From Natronosalvus hydrolyticus (lineage in GTDB: Archaea; Halobacteriota; Halobacteria; Halobacteriales; Natrialbaceae): a stretch of DNA of 64,000 nt. The position numbers were made by a program, and so were the translations under genes. The stretch lies in the NCBI GenBank assembly GCA_025517525.1, contig JAOPJZ010000003.1:248001-312000 (forward strand), written 5' to 3'. The notes under the pieces are model-generated. The model made no database searches, was not told the origin of the DNA, and saw only the letters and a program-made list of their open reading frames with translations. Below, one piece after another: positions 51,860 through 60,977 of the stretch; within the stretch, counting starts at the first letter, position 1; each line of letters begins with the position of its first letter.

Positions 51860-51936
51860 CGGGTTCGTTGTAGACGCTTCCCGGTCAGCGACGGACCGAG
51901 CGGGCCCCTGACCAGTAATCAATTACAACAATCCCC
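51860..51936. repeat. Palindromic element, type 2 (77 bp)
   Basis: Left GGGTTCGTTGTAGA and right TTACAACAATCCC make the outer inverted repeat; inner CGGTCAGCGACGG and GGCCCCTGACCAGT. It is upstream of hsp20, close to its promoter. Confidence 0.78.
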
Positions 51937-52050
51937 CTACAACGGGCTGTTGTCACTGTCTCGAGACTCGATTCGAGAATTGATGGATAGTGATGACGGA
52001 GGTCGTCGAAACGGCGAATGGTTCGTGGCTGCCCGTTCGGGGTCTGGCGT

Positions 52051-53118
52051 TCAGTCTGCCGGCTGTGTGTCAAGGCGTTTGGCCACGCGGCCGTTCAATC
52101 GGGAAAAGCCGATGCCAAGCGTTTCGTTCGTCAACGAGCGGCTTTCCGGACCGGAAAGGTGGCCGGACAACGATCGGAGCGCATCGATGTTTTCGGGGAC
52201 GACGTCCGATTCCTGGTGGATCGCCTGCATACAATAGAGGTCGTTCCCCTGGATCGTCACTGACCCCTCCCAGATACAGTTCTCCCAGATGTCCGCCCGT
52301 GGTCGGCCGGCATCGGCAGCGAAGTCTTTCAGGGTTCCTGCGCCGTCAAGCCCGGCGAAGTCGGGAATCATCACGAGGCGATCTTCGTTTCCGAGCAGGT
52401 TACGGACGTGTTCGTCGTCCTCGGGTGGGTTCTCGAGGCTGACGTTGATCGCGTGAACGTGCATCATCGTGGTTGGCACTTTCAGGCCGATGGTGTCGAT
52501 GTCGAGGTCGGGGAAGATGGTCTGGACGTCGGGGCCGTGGTGTGACGGAATCGAAACGGGGTTCGGAACGGTGTCGTTGATGGGGCCGCGCCCGGTCTGG
52601 TTGGGGTCGCCGCCGCGCCGGATCAGCGTCGCTCTGACCTTCTCGATGCCGTAGGCGTCTTCGAGTGGTGCGACCAGCCGTGAGAGCCCAGTCGTATTAC
52701 AGGAGACGACGCGTACGTAGTCGGCATCGGCGGCTTCGTCGTAGTTGACGCGGGCGTTGAAGCTGACTTCCGCGACGGTGGCGTCTTCGCCACCCTGAAA
52801 AATCGCTGGCGTGTCGTGTCGTTCGTACAGGGGGCGGTTCTGTGCGCCGACCCCGCTTGGGGTTGCGTCAATGACGACGTCGCTCTGTTCGACGAGGTCG
52901 TCGACGGTTCCGGCGACGTCAATGTCGATAGCCCGGAACTCGTCGATCCGTTCGTCGTCGACAGCGTAGAGGTCGTAGCCCGCTTCGACGGCCCCGACGG
53001 CGACGTAATCGGGACTGACTTTGGCAACGCCACAGACGTCCATATCCGGTTGTGCGCGGACGGCATCTGCGACTCGTTTGCCGATAGTTCCGTATCCGTT
53101 GATTCCGACACGAAGCAT
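52051..53118 (-). CDS. gapB: Type II glyceraldehyde-3-phosphate dehydrogenase (gluconeogenic)
   Basis: A 355-residue archaeal type II GAPDH with N-terminal Rossmann loop [16 protein letters not shown] and catalytic C140 ([13 protein letters not shown]). In Haloferax the type II enzyme (GapB) serves gluconeogenesis, and the type I enzyme glycolysis; the same gapB/pgk/gapA cluster occurs there. The ATG at 53118 is leaderless: the TATA-like ATTATA on this strand (53145-53150) is 27 bases upstream. A TrmB-like site (53176-53191) lies upstream of the TATA box, an activating position. Confidence 0.94.
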   Translation of the reverse strand: MLRVGINGYGTIGKRVADAVRAQPDMDVCGVAKVSPDYVAVGAVEAGYDLYAVDDERIDEFRAIDIDVAGTVDDLVEQSDVVIDATPSGVGAQNRPLYERHDTPAIFQGGEDATVAEVSFNARVNYDEAADADYVRVVSCNTTGLSRLVAPLEDAYGIEKVRATLIRRGGDPNQTGRGPINDTVPNPVSIPSHHGPDVQTIFPDLDIDTIGLKVPTTMMHVHAINVSLENPPEDDEHVRNLLGNEDRLVMIPDFAGLDGAGTLKDFAADAGRPRADIWENCIWEGSVTIQGNDLYCMQAIHQESDVVPENIDALRSLSGHLSGPESRSLTNETLGIGFSRLNGRVAKRLDTQPAD

Positions 53119-53144
53119 ACGAGTAGTGCTCCACTGGGAGCGAG

Positions 53145-53191
53145 TATAATCGTTTCGGATGAACTGACAGATGTTAACTCGCAATTGAGTA
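53145..53191 (-). promoter_or_regulatory. gapB promoter with upstream TrmB-like site
   Basis: The TATA-like box is at 53145-53150. At 53176-53191 lies AACT, seven bases, GAGTA, which matches the published Halobacterium TrmB consensus TACT(N7-8)GAGTA in eight of nine defined positions. A site upstream of TATA fits TrmB activation of gluconeogenic genes in the absence of glucose. Confidence 0.5.
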
Positions 53192-53380
53192 ACTAAGGGA
53201 GAGAATACCGGACGTAATGGGGACGTATGCACGTCTTCCCGAAATCAGTGTGTATCTGTTTATTGGTACATATTGCCAACCAGTGATAGAGCCATAGCTC
53301 TCGGATGAGCAACGCGTCGTTCGATTTCCAGTGGTCGTGGCCGTTGCAGGGAGTAACTACTTTAACGGTGGGAAACATAC

Positions 53381-53396
53381 TACTCACATATGAGTG
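53381..53396 (+). promoter_or_regulatory. TrmB-like site over the gapA start
   Basis: TACT, seven bases, GAGTG overlaps the gapA ATG (53390), matching eight of nine positions of TACT(N7-8)GAGTA. The TATA-like CTTTAAC is at about 53359-53365. A site downstream of TATA fits repression of glycolytic genes by TrmB. Confidence 0.45.
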
Positions 53397-54454
53397 AACA
53401 TTCGTTTCCAGACGGTAGTCAGGATGACGCGGTTGTTCGCGTGGGCCTCAACGGATTCGGCCGTATCGGCCGAAACGTGCTTCGCGCCTCCTTCGAGTAT
53501 GACAACGTCGAAATCGTCGCCATCAACGACGTGATGGACAACGAGGACATGCGGTATCTGTTCAAGTACGATTCGGTACACGGCCGACTCGACGACGTTT
53601 CCCTCGAGGGAGATACCCTGTCGGTCGCCGGTCACGACGTGCAGTTGCTCTCAGAACGCGATCCCACCCAACTCCCATGGGACGAACACGATATCGACGT
53701 CGCGTTCGAGGCGACCGGTCTGTTCCGCACGCATGACGAGGCCTCCCAACACCTCGAGGCCGGAGCCAACAAAGTCGTCATCTCTGCTCCTGCGAAAGGT
53801 GACAAACCGGTCAAAACCCTCGTCTACGGCGTCAACCACGAGGAGTACGACGGGGAGGACGTCGTCTCGAACGCGTCGTGTACGACCAACAGCGTCGCAC
53901 CCGTGGTGAAGGTTCTGGACGAGGAGTTCGGTATCGAGTCCGGTCTCCTCACGACCGTCCACGCCTACACCGGCACGCAGGCGCTCATCGACGGACCGAT
54001 GGGTAAACGCCGCCGTGGCCGCGCCGCTGCCGAAAACATCATCCCAACCTCGACCGGTGCTGCAATCGCAACCACCGAAGTACTCCCACAGCTAGAGGGG
54101 AAACTCGACGGGATGGCCATGCGCGTCCCCGTCCCCAACGGCTCGATCACCGATCTAACCGTCGATCTCGAAACTGATATCACCAAAGACGACCTCGAGG
54201 CCGCCATCCGCGAAGCCGCAGACGGCGAACTCGCTGGCGTCCTCGGCTACACCGACGAGGAAATCGTTTCCCGGGATATCGTTGGCCTCCCGTTTTCCTC
54301 GTACGTCGACCTCGAGGCAGCGATGGTCCTCGAAGGCGGTCTCGTCAAAGTCCTCGCCTGGTACGACAACGAGTTCGGCTTCTCCAACCGAATGCTCGAC
54401 CTGGCGGCCTACGTTATCGCTCAGGAGAAAGCCGAAGCCGAAGCTGCGGTCTAG
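53390..54454 (+). CDS. gapA: Type I glyceraldehyde-3-phosphate dehydrogenase (glycolytic)
   Basis: A 354-residue bacterial-type GAPDH: GLNGFGRIGRNVLRASFEYD, catalytic C164 (SNASCTTNSVAP) and the C-terminal WYDNEFGFSNRM. In Haloferax the type I enzyme works in glucose breakdown. It starts with about 10 polar residues ahead of the Rossmann fold. Divergent from gapB and followed by pgk after 213 bases. Haloarchaea are thought to have acquired type I GAPDH from bacteria. Confidence 0.95.
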   Translation: MSEHSFPDGSQDDAVVRVGLNGFGRIGRNVLRASFEYDNVEIVAINDVMDNEDMRYLFKYDSVHGRLDDVSLEGDTLSVAGHDVQLLSERDPTQLPWDEHDIDVAFEATGLFRTHDEASQHLEAGANKVVISAPAKGDKPVKTLVYGVNHEEYDGEDVVSNASCTTNSVAPVVKVLDEEFGIESGLLTTVHAYTGTQALIDGPMGKRRRGRAAAENIIPTSTGAAIATTEVLPQLEGKLDGMAMRVPVPNGSITDLTVDLETDITKDDLEAAIREAADGELAGVLGYTDEEIVSRDIVGLPFSSYVDLEAAMVLEGGLVKVLAWYDNEFGFSNRMLDLAAYVIAQEKAEAEAAV

Positions 54455-54533
54455 ACCGACCTCCTCTCGAAACATCCCTCTCTTCTCGCTTTCTGCGGTC
54501 GTCTTTGGGGTTCTCTCTCGAGCAGTTCCTTCG

Positions 54534-54589
54534 TCGCTCTTGACTCGAGGAGGGTCTCTGGTCGCTCTTGACTCGATGAATGTCTCTGC
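54534..54589. repeat. 28-bp tandem duplication upstream of pgk
   Basis: Units at 54534-54561 and 54562-54589 share TCGCTCTTGACTCGA and GTCTCTG. It lies about 80-135 bases before the pgk ATG. No known operator is recognised. Confidence 0.7.
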
Positions 54590-54667
54590 ACACTCTGGTA
54601 CACATCACGTGGGCAGGACTGGGCACTATCCCTCCGTTTTATGCGGGTTCGTCACTGCAGTATAGAT

Positions 54668-55879
54668 ATGTTCAACACCGTCAGTGACCTCGATTCCGGC
54701 CAGCGACTGCTGGTTCGCATCGATATCAACGCACCCGTTGAAAACGGCCACGCACAGGACAATCGCCGTTTCGAACGCCACGCAGAGTCGATTCGGACGC
54801 TCCTCGAGGATGGCCACGCCGTCGCGGTCATGGCTCACCAGGGACGACCCGGTCGGGACACGTTCATCTCCCTTGAGAGTCACGCCGATATTCTCGGCGA
54901 CCATCTGAGCCAGGATGTCGAGTTCGTCCCCGATACGTTCGGCGAGGACGCTCTCGAGGCGACCGAGGCGCTCGAGAGTGGCGAGGTACTCCTCCTCGAG
55001 AACGTCCGGATGTGCGAGGACGAACTTCCCGAAAAAGAGCCCGAAACACACGCCGGAAGCGAGTTCGTCCAGACGCTCGCACCGAAGTTCGACGCCTACG
55101 TCAACGACGCCTACTCGGCGGCCCACCGCGCACACGCTTCGCTCGTCGGCTTTCCGCTCGTGATGGACGCGTACGCGGGACCGGTTATGGAGGCCGAGTA
55201 CACCGCTAACTCCGCGATTCAGGACCGGGAGTTCGAGGGCCCCGTGACGATGGTTCTCGGCGGCACGAAAGCTGAAGACCTGATCCCGGTCATCGAACGC
55301 GTCGACGACACCGTCGACCGATTCTGTCTGGGCGGCATCGTCGGCGAACTCTTCTTGCGGGCTGCCGGCCACGACGTCGGCTACGATGTCGAGGAAACCG
55401 AGTTCTTCGACCACCAGTGGGACGACCACGCCAACACCATCGAATCAATCCTCGAGACCTACGGCGACCGACTCACCCTCGCCGCGGACCTCGCGTACGA
55501 AGGCGACGATGGCGAGCGCGCGGAAACGGCCGTCGAGGGTCTGGAAAAAGACACTTCCTATCTCGACGTCGGGACCGAGAGCGCCGAAACCTACGCCGAC
55601 CTCGTTCGCGAATCCGACGCGGTCTTCGTCAAGGGTGCCCTCGGCGTCTTCGAGGACGAACGCTTTGCGACGGGGACGGTGACGGTCCTCGAGGCCATTG
55701 CCGAGACCGACTGTTTCTCCGTTGTCGGCGGCGGCGACACCTCGAGAGCGATCGGAATGTACGGCCTCGACGAAGACGACTTCGGGCACGTCTCGATTGC
55801 TGGCGGGGCGTACGTGCGGGCGCTCACCGGCGAACCGCTGGTCGGCATCGACGTCCTCGAGACCGCGGCTGCGGCCTAA
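54668..55879 (+). CDS. pgk: Phosphoglycerate kinase
   Basis: A 403-residue glycolytic/gluconeogenic kinase with substrate-binding RIDINAPVENG near the N-terminus, the hinge region, and the C-terminal nucleotide-binding GGGDTSRAIGMYG. The ATG at 54668 is supported by a TATA-like TTTTATG at about 54638-54644 (27 bases); the longer frame from 54641 starts inside that promoter. It serves both gapA (glycolysis) and gapB (gluconeogenesis). Confidence 0.96.
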   Translation: MFNTVSDLDSGQRLLVRIDINAPVENGHAQDNRRFERHAESIRTLLEDGHAVAVMAHQGRPGRDTFISLESHADILGDHLSQDVEFVPDTFGEDALEATEALESGEVLLLENVRMCEDELPEKEPETHAGSEFVQTLAPKFDAYVNDAYSAAHRAHASLVGFPLVMDAYAGPVMEAEYTANSAIQDREFEGPVTMVLGGTKAEDLIPVIERVDDTVDRFCLGGIVGELFLRAAGHDVGYDVEETEFFDHQWDDHANTIESILETYGDRLTLAADLAYEGDDGERAETAVEGLEKDTSYLDVGTESAETYADLVRESDAVFVKGALGVFEDERFATGTVTVLEAIAETDCFSVVGGGDTSRAIGMYGLDEDDFGHVSIAGGAYVRALTGEPLVGIDVLETAAAA

Positions 55880-55977
55880 TTACCGCGCGGCCCACATCAC
55901 TCGAGTCCTGTCGATCGGCTTCTGGCACTCGAGTTGGGGGCAGGTTTACAGTCCTTGAGTTCCGGGTTCGCCCCCGC

Positions 55978-57282
55978 TCATTCGAGAATCACCGGGCGGT
56001 CTTCGTGAGTCGTCTCGGTCGCCAGTTCGCCGTCGAGTTCGACCGTGTCGACCAGCGAGCTATCGAAGCGGCACTTCGACACCGAGAGGTACTGATTCAC
56101 GCCGACGTCCGGGCCGGGCGTCGTGGTATGAACGTCAAAAACGGCGTCAGCCACGTGTTTGGTGGAGCGTCGGTTCGCCGATTCCGACGCCGCCACAGGA
56201 CAGTGAAAGACCGTCATGCCGTCCGTTTCGACCATGCGATCTGAAACCGTATTGAGAAAATCCAGATAGCGCTCACGATCGACAGTTTCCAGTCGGTCGA
56301 TCGGATCGACGATCAGATTCGCCCCGTCCGGGAGTTTCTCGATCATCTCGAGTGCGTGTTCGAGTGGATCCTCGCCGTCAAGCCGTCGAATCGTCGGTTT
56401 CCCCGCCTGGACGGTCGATCGGTCGATCGCTCGCTCGACGTTCGATGCCGAGCGTTCAGTGGAGAGATACAGGCTTCCGCGGGTAGCTGTCATGGCGTAC
56501 AGCAGGTGTTCGGTCTGGCTGGCAACGTCGGCAGTCAGGGCGACGACCGATCCCGCCGGTATCCCGCCCCCGAGCGTGCGATCGAGGACGCCGATACCGG
56601 TCGCCAGCCGATCGTGACCGGTTCTCGGTGGAGAAGTACCGTACTCGAGCCCACACAGGGCGGTGGCGATTTCGTCAAATCCAGCCTGTGGTCCATCACC
56701 CGTAATCGGATCAGGGTCATCGGGGACCGCTCCAAGGATGTCGATTCCCAGTCGCCCTTCGAGATCCGCGGGTGGACTCTCACACCGGTTACACACCACG
56801 CCGAGGACCGGGGTCTCGAGTCGCTGGGCAATATCGAGTGTGGTCTCGGCGGCAGCAATACTCCGTTCGGCATCGGTGGTCACGATCACGACGGCACTGG
56901 CTGCAGACAGCGCCTCGACGACGTCCGGCCCGGCTCCCGACGGACAGTCGATAAGTACCTCGAGATCCGTCTCGGTTGCGTTCGTTTCGACCCAATCGAA
57001 CGCCGTCCGAAAATCGACCGTTTCTGACGGTTTCGGAGCCGAAACGATACCGGCATTTGAGACACGGGGGCTCTCCTGGGCGACGCTGTTGATCGCATTG
57101 TCTTCGTCGAGTGAACCGAGCGTCGGCGTTCGGTCGGTTCCGGCCATCACGTGTAAGTTTGGCAACTGTCGATCGGCGTCGATGGCGATAGCGGCCGTCC
57201 CGTCTCGAGCGAATGCTTCGGTCAGGCCGAGTGCGACGGTGGTTTTTCCGCACCCTCCTTTCGCACCGGCAATAGCAATCAT
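55978..57282 (-). CDS. MinD/ParA-like ATPase fused to a RecA-like domain
   Basis: A 434-residue two-domain protein. Residues 1-225 are a MinD/ParA-type ATPase with deviant Walker A (KGGCGKTT, 8-15) and IDADRQLPNL. From about 235 a RecA/KaiC-like domain starts with GIGVLDRTLGGGIPAGSVVA, but the expected Walker A Gly-Lys-Thr is replaced by ADVASQTE, so ATP binding there is doubtful. The C-terminal half resembles the haloarchaeal DUF7125 (from memory). The ATG at 57282 has a TATA-like TTTTTAAC on this strand at about 57307-57314. Role possibly positioning or regulation; unknown. Confidence 0.85.
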   Translation of the reverse strand: MIAIAGAKGGCGKTTVALGLTEAFARDGTAAIAIDADRQLPNLHVMAGTDRTPTLGSLDEDNAINSVAQESPRVSNAGIVSAPKPSETVDFRTAFDWVETNATETDLEVLIDCPSGAGPDVVEALSAASAVVIVTTDAERSIAAAETTLDIAQRLETPVLGVVCNRCESPPADLEGRLGIDILGAVPDDPDPITGDGPQAGFDEIATALCGLEYGTSPPRTGHDRLATGIGVLDRTLGGGIPAGSVVALTADVASQTEHLLYAMTATRGSLYLSTERSASNVERAIDRSTVQAGKPTIRRLDGEDPLEHALEMIEKLPDGANLIVDPIDRLETVDRERYLDFLNTVSDRMVETDGMTVFHCPVAASESANRRSTKHVADAVFDVHTTTPGPDVGVNQYLSVSKCRFDSSLVDTVELDGELATETTHEDRPVILE

Positions 57283-57656
57283 ACCGCTATTCCATCCGCT
57301 ATCACTTTTTAACCTACACACGGGTATAGAGCAATCTTACAGACTGCAGTGACATGTTCGAAAAATATTTTCTAATCCAATAATCACGCGTAGAAGGTCC
57401 CTGTTATGCGGATCGTCGCTCGAGCGAGTTCACTCCGGGGCTGGTCTTTCCAACACTTCGATCGCGCTCGAGGATAGTGCGGAATCGAAGGTTTTGCTGA
57501 TCGTACGAACGGCGAAGCCGTAAGAAAAAGGAGCCCCGACTGCTATAGTATCAATTGAAACAATCACATATCTGTCACGATACCGTCTTGCGATAGGATG
57601 TACAAGAGCTTTCAATAGGTACTATAACTTTACTCGACAGCATCAATTCCTACGAA
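57283..57656. other. 374-base divergent intergenic region
   Basis: Lies between the MinD-like gene (-) and the serine acetyltransferase gene (+). The left end holds the MinD promoter. Around 57355-57385 is AT-rich sequence. An 81-bp inverted-repeat element (57545-57625) overlaps the probable TATA region of the acetyltransferase gene (CTATAACTTTAC, 57622-57633). No coding sequence is supported. Confidence 0.55.
57545..57625. repeat. Inverted-repeat element upstream of serine acetyltransferase (81 bp)
   Basis: Outer arms ATAGTATCAATTGAAA and TTTCAATAGGTACTAT match at 14 of 16 positions over an 81-base span, the same length as type 1 elements but with different sequence. It ends directly at the presumed TATA box. 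Confidence 0.65.
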
Positions 57657-58529
57657 ATGGTATACGAGTACACCGGCGACGCACATAGAGAACTCGTCGA
57701 ATCTTATCGGGCAGACGAATCACCCATGCCAACGGGGCCCTCGAGGCCCTATCCTCGCCGCGATTCCCTGCGTGACGAACCACCACTCCTCAAACAACTC
57801 CTGTTCCCCAGGTGCTGGAACGCGACGGAACTGGTGGATAATCCCGACGCAACTCGTGCCCGCCTGGCTGAACTCGGTAGCTGCATGCAAAACGGCATTA
57901 CGGCCTATTCGGATCGCGACGTGGCCGAGGTGACTGCGATCACAGACGAAACGCTCGATCGCTTGCCAGCAATTAGACGCTCCCTCAAAAAGGACGTCGA
58001 AGCCGCCTACAAAGGCGATCCAGCGGCAAAGAGCTACTGTGAAATTATCCGGTCGTATCCCGGGTTCCACGCCATCCTGACCCATCGGGTGGCCCACCAT
58101 CTCTACGAAGCAGGTTGCGCCAGGTACGCACGCGAGCTTTCCGAATACTCGAAGACAGAGACCGGCATCGATATCCATCCAGGCGCGGAGATCAGCGACT
58201 ATTTTTTCATCGATCATGGAACCGGTGTCGTCATCGGGGAGACGGCAACAGTCGGTGACTGGGCCCGGATCTACCAGAACGTCACGCTGGGCGCGCTCCA
58301 CTTCGAGGAGGAGGAGGGCGAGGACCACATGCTGGCGAAAGACTACAAGCGCCATCCCGACATCGGCGACCACGTCGTCATCGGCGCTGGGAGCAACGTG
58401 CTCGGGCCGGTAGAGATCGGTGATCATGTGAGCATTGGTGCGAACTCCTGGGTCACTGACGATGTTCCGGACAACACGAGCGTGTTCATTGCGGATCATC
58501 CCGAGCAAAAGCGGAAATCGAACAGGTAA
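57657..58529 (+). CDS. Serine O-acetyltransferase (EpsC/CysE-type)
   Basis: A 290-residue acetyltransferase for cysteine synthesis. The N-terminal helical domain (1-160) contains RSYPGFHAILTHRVAHHLY. The left-handed beta helix has GIDIHPGAEISDYFFIDHGT, GVVIGETATVGDWARIYQNV and the substrate loop TLGALHFEEEEGEDH, extended compared with bacterial CysE. His residues of the active site (DHGTG and ILTHR) are present. Its promoter lies at the end of an inverted-repeat element. Confidence 0.9.
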   Translation: MVYEYTGDAHRELVESYRADESPMPTGPSRPYPRRDSLRDEPPLLKQLLFPRCWNATELVDNPDATRARLAELGSCMQNGITAYSDRDVAEVTAITDETLDRLPAIRRSLKKDVEAAYKGDPAAKSYCEIIRSYPGFHAILTHRVAHHLYEAGCARYARELSEYSKTETGIDIHPGAEISDYFFIDHGTGVVIGETATVGDWARIYQNVTLGALHFEEEEGEDHMLAKDYKRHPDIGDHVVIGAGSNVLGPVEIGDHVSIGANSWVTDDVPDNTSVFIADHPEQKRKSNR

Positions 58530-58647
58530 CTGGCTGCGTGCTCCTCGGGAGGTACTAAAGTAGCCATTGAATATACCCATGCAGCCGTCACTCGAGCGAG
58601 CCAAACTGTAAACAGTTATCCGACTGCGGGCGTAACCGACCCACAAG

Positions 58648-59349
58648 ATGGCCAAGGACGTCAAACCCACCCGGAAAGAGTTGATGCAGATCGAAGATCG
58701 CATCGACCTATCCGAACGTGGCCACGGCACCCTCGAAAAGAAACGCGACGGGCTGATTATGGAGTTTATGGACATTCTGGACCAGGCCCAGGACGTCCGC
58801 GGTGAGCTCTCTGAGGACTACGAGCGCGCCCAGAAGACGATCAACATGGCTCGAGCGATGGAAGGCGACGTCGCCGTTCGCGGGGCCGCAGCCGCCCTGC
58901 AAGAACACCCCGAGATCACGACCGAGTCCAAGAACATCATGGGCGTCGTTGTCCCACAGATCGAATCCTCGAAAGTGACCAAGAGCCTCGACCAGCGTGG
59001 CTACGGGATCATGGGCACCTCGGCGCGCATCGACGAGGCCGCCGAGGCCTACGAAGACCTCCTCCAGAGCATCATCCTCGCCGCGGAGGTCGAAACCGCG
59101 ATGAAGAAGATGCTGCGAGAGATCGAAACCACGAAACGCCGTGTCAACGCGCTCGAGTTCAAACTCCTGCCCGAGCTCTACGAGAACAAGGAGTTCATCG
59201 AGCAGAAACTCGAAGAACAAGAACGCGAAGAGATCTTCCGGCTGAAAAAGATCAAAGAGAAGAAAGAGGCCGAAGAGGAAGCAGAAAAGGCCGAGGCAGA
59301 GGCCGAAGCCGAAGCGGCCGCCGTCGAAGAGCCCGTCGCGAGCGATTAA
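58648..59349 (+). CDS. atpD: A-type (archaeal) ATP synthase subunit D
   Basis: A 233-residue central-stalk subunit: [20 protein letters not shown] at the N-terminus, and long helices that form the antiparallel coiled coil (about 10-85 and 125-210). The tail is an Ala/Glu-rich low-complexity stretch ([20 protein letters not shown]). It normally sits at the end of the atp operon, but the other subunits are not in this window; it is preceded by its own TATA-like TAAACAGTTA at about 58609-58618. Confidence 0.95.
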   Translation: MAKDVKPTRKELMQIEDRIDLSERGHGTLEKKRDGLIMEFMDILDQAQDVRGELSEDYERAQKTINMARAMEGDVAVRGAAAALQEHPEITTESKNIMGVVVPQIESSKVTKSLDQRGYGIMGTSARIDEAAEAYEDLLQSIILAAEVETAMKKMLREIETTKRRVNALEFKLLPELYENKEFIEQKLEEQEREEIFRLKKIKEKKEAEEEAEKAEAEAEAEAAAVEEPVASD

Positions 59350-59371
59350 TCGGAGTTCCCAGCCGCCCCCC

Positions 59372-59806
59372 ATGGATTGCCCTCACTGTACAGATACCGT
59401 TCTCGAGTTTTCCCTCCCCAAATCCTATCGTGAGCCGACGCACCTGCCAACCCATCTGCGGGACGAGACGCCCGACCCTCGAGGGGGCACAATCTGTCCC
59501 CACTGTCTCAGCGTCACACTCGGCGCGACCGAGGACGCCCCGCCACTCGAGGCCCCGAGAACCGAGACCATCAGCGACGACTTTCCACGGACGGAAGCCG
59601 GTGCCGTCCCCTTCGCACTCACCCTCGAATCCTGTCGGTCGCTGGCGATGAACCGAGCCGTGATCGAACGACTGCTCGAGGCCACCGAACGCGCCGGAGT
59701 CGACCCGTTGCTCACGCTCGACCGATTGCTCGCCGACCCCGATATCGAGCCTGCTGTCGACCTCGAGCGTCGACGCCACCAACTCGAGCAGTTTCTGTAC
59801 GACTAA
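59372..59806 (+). CDS. Zinc-ribbon-like small haloarchaeal protein (DUF6276-like)
   Basis: A 144-residue protein with two CPHC knuckles (C3/C6 and C42/C45) expected to bind one zinc together, then a helical C-terminal half (ESCRSLAMNRAVIERLLEAT to LERRRHQLEQFLYD). It resembles DUF6276, a haloarchaeal family often next to atpD. It starts 22 bases after atpD and is likely co-transcribed. Function unknown. Confidence 0.82.
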   Translation: MDCPHCTDTVLEFSLPKSYREPTHLPTHLRDETPDPRGGTICPHCLSVTLGATEDAPPLEAPRTETISDDFPRTEAGAVPFALTLESCRSLAMNRAVIERLLEATERAGVDPLLTLDRLLADPDIEPAVDLERRRHQLEQFLYD

Positions 59807-59821
59807 CAAATGACACGGATT

Positions 59822-59898
59822 GTACTCCGTCACGCATTGACGTGTGAGTCGAACCCATCGGTTCGGCTCACACTTCAGGCGTGACGAACCACTAGTAC
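59822..59898. repeat. Palindromic element, type 3 (77 bp)
   Basis: Left GTACTCCGTCACGC and right GCGTGACGAACCACTAGTAC as outer repeat (with a loop-out); inner arms GTGTGAGTCGAAC and GTTCGGCTCACAC. A shortened relative is at 35122-35158. Confidence 0.8.
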
Positions 59899-60065
59899 CC
59901 TCCCAAACGTCGACCGATGCGTGAAACCGGACGCCCGTAATCGGTTTTACTCATCCGTTCAGGTTTGGGAAGCCACTAGCCGGACGTGGAGTCATAGCGC
60001 ACTGTCGCTATATTCCTTCGGAAACATGGCGAAAACTATAGTATTCACCGTCTCGAGCACAAGCC

Positions 60066-60899
60066 ATGGCCACATCGAAGGGGGGTCGACGATACGGTCG
60101 GATTCGTCAGCGGACGTTCGAACTGTTCGAACCGAATCTGGGTGGACGCATCGGCTATCGTCTCGACTGGGCGATCATGCTGTTGATCGTGTTGAACGTG
60201 ATCGCAGTAATCCTCGAGACCGTCGACAGTCTCGCAGTCGCCTACGGGAGTTTCTTTTACTGGTTCGAGGTCGTCTCAGTCATCGTCTTTTCGGTCGAGT
60301 ACGTGGCCCGTCTCTGGTCGGCCGTCGAAAAGGAGGGCTACACTGGACCGATCACCGGCCGCCTGTCGTTCGCGAGCAAACCCCTACTCGTAGTCGATCT
60401 GGTTGCCATCCTGCCGTTTTATTTCGCGCTCGGCGGCGTCAACACGGACCTTCGCTTCCTCCGGGCGTTGCGACTCGTCAGGCTGTTTCGACTCCTCAAA
60501 CTCGCCCGCTACTCGAGTGCGTTACAGTCACTCGGCGACGTCTTCGCGGATAAAAAAGAAAAGCTCGTTCTGGCGTTTTTCATGAACGGACTGTTGCTCG
60601 TCGTCGCCTCGAGCGTAATGTACTACATCGAACATCCATACCAGCCCGAGGCCTTTTCGTCCATCCCGAAGGCGTTCTGGTGGGGCGTCGCCACACTGAC
60701 GACGGTCGGCTACGGCGACGTGCATCCGATTACGCCTCTCGGCCAGTTCGTCGGCGGCGTCATCGCCATGCTCGGTATCGGGTTGTTCGCGCTCCCGGCC
60801 TCGATTCTCGCCTCCGGTTTCATCGAGCAGGCCGACAAGGAAAAACAGGAGGCATGTTGCCCGCACTGTGGTGAGTTACTCAAAGAAGGAGCAGAATAA
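60066..60899 (+). CDS. Voltage-gated potassium channel (Kv/KvAP-like)
   Basis: A 277-residue six-segment channel subunit with S1 (35-55), S2 (62-84), S3 (105-121) and S4 with Arg at 130, 133, 136, 139 and 142 (FLRALRLVRLFRLLKLAR). The selectivity filter TVGYGD is at 213-218 between S5 and S6. The C-terminus ends in CCPHCGELLKEGAE, a half zinc knuckle that is unusual for this family. It would pass potassium across the cell membrane on depolarisation. A TATA-like CTATAGTA is about 27 bases upstream of the ATG. Confidence 0.93.
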   Translation: MATSKGGRRYGRIRQRTFELFEPNLGGRIGYRLDWAIMLLIVLNVIAVILETVDSLAVAYGSFFYWFEVVSVIVFSVEYVARLWSAVEKEGYTGPITGRLSFASKPLLVVDLVAILPFYFALGGVNTDLRFLRALRLVRLFRLLKLARYSSALQSLGDVFADKKEKLVLAFFMNGLLLVVASSVMYYIEHPYQPEAFSSIPKAFWWGVATLTTVGYGDVHPITPLGQFVGGVIAMLGIGLFALPASILASGFIEQADKEKQEACCPHCGELLKEGAE

Positions 60900-60977
60900 C
60901 GATTCGGAAACATCTTCGGACACTCTCGGCTTCTCAAAGCCTCTCGGGAGTTCCAAGAATCACCGAAAATCGCCCGA

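Noticed and set aside
57430..57615. Minus-strand ORF of 61 codons between the MinD-like and serine acetyltransferase genes
   Set aside because: It runs through the inverted-repeat element, has no promoter-like sequence at the right distance and no recognisable pattern.
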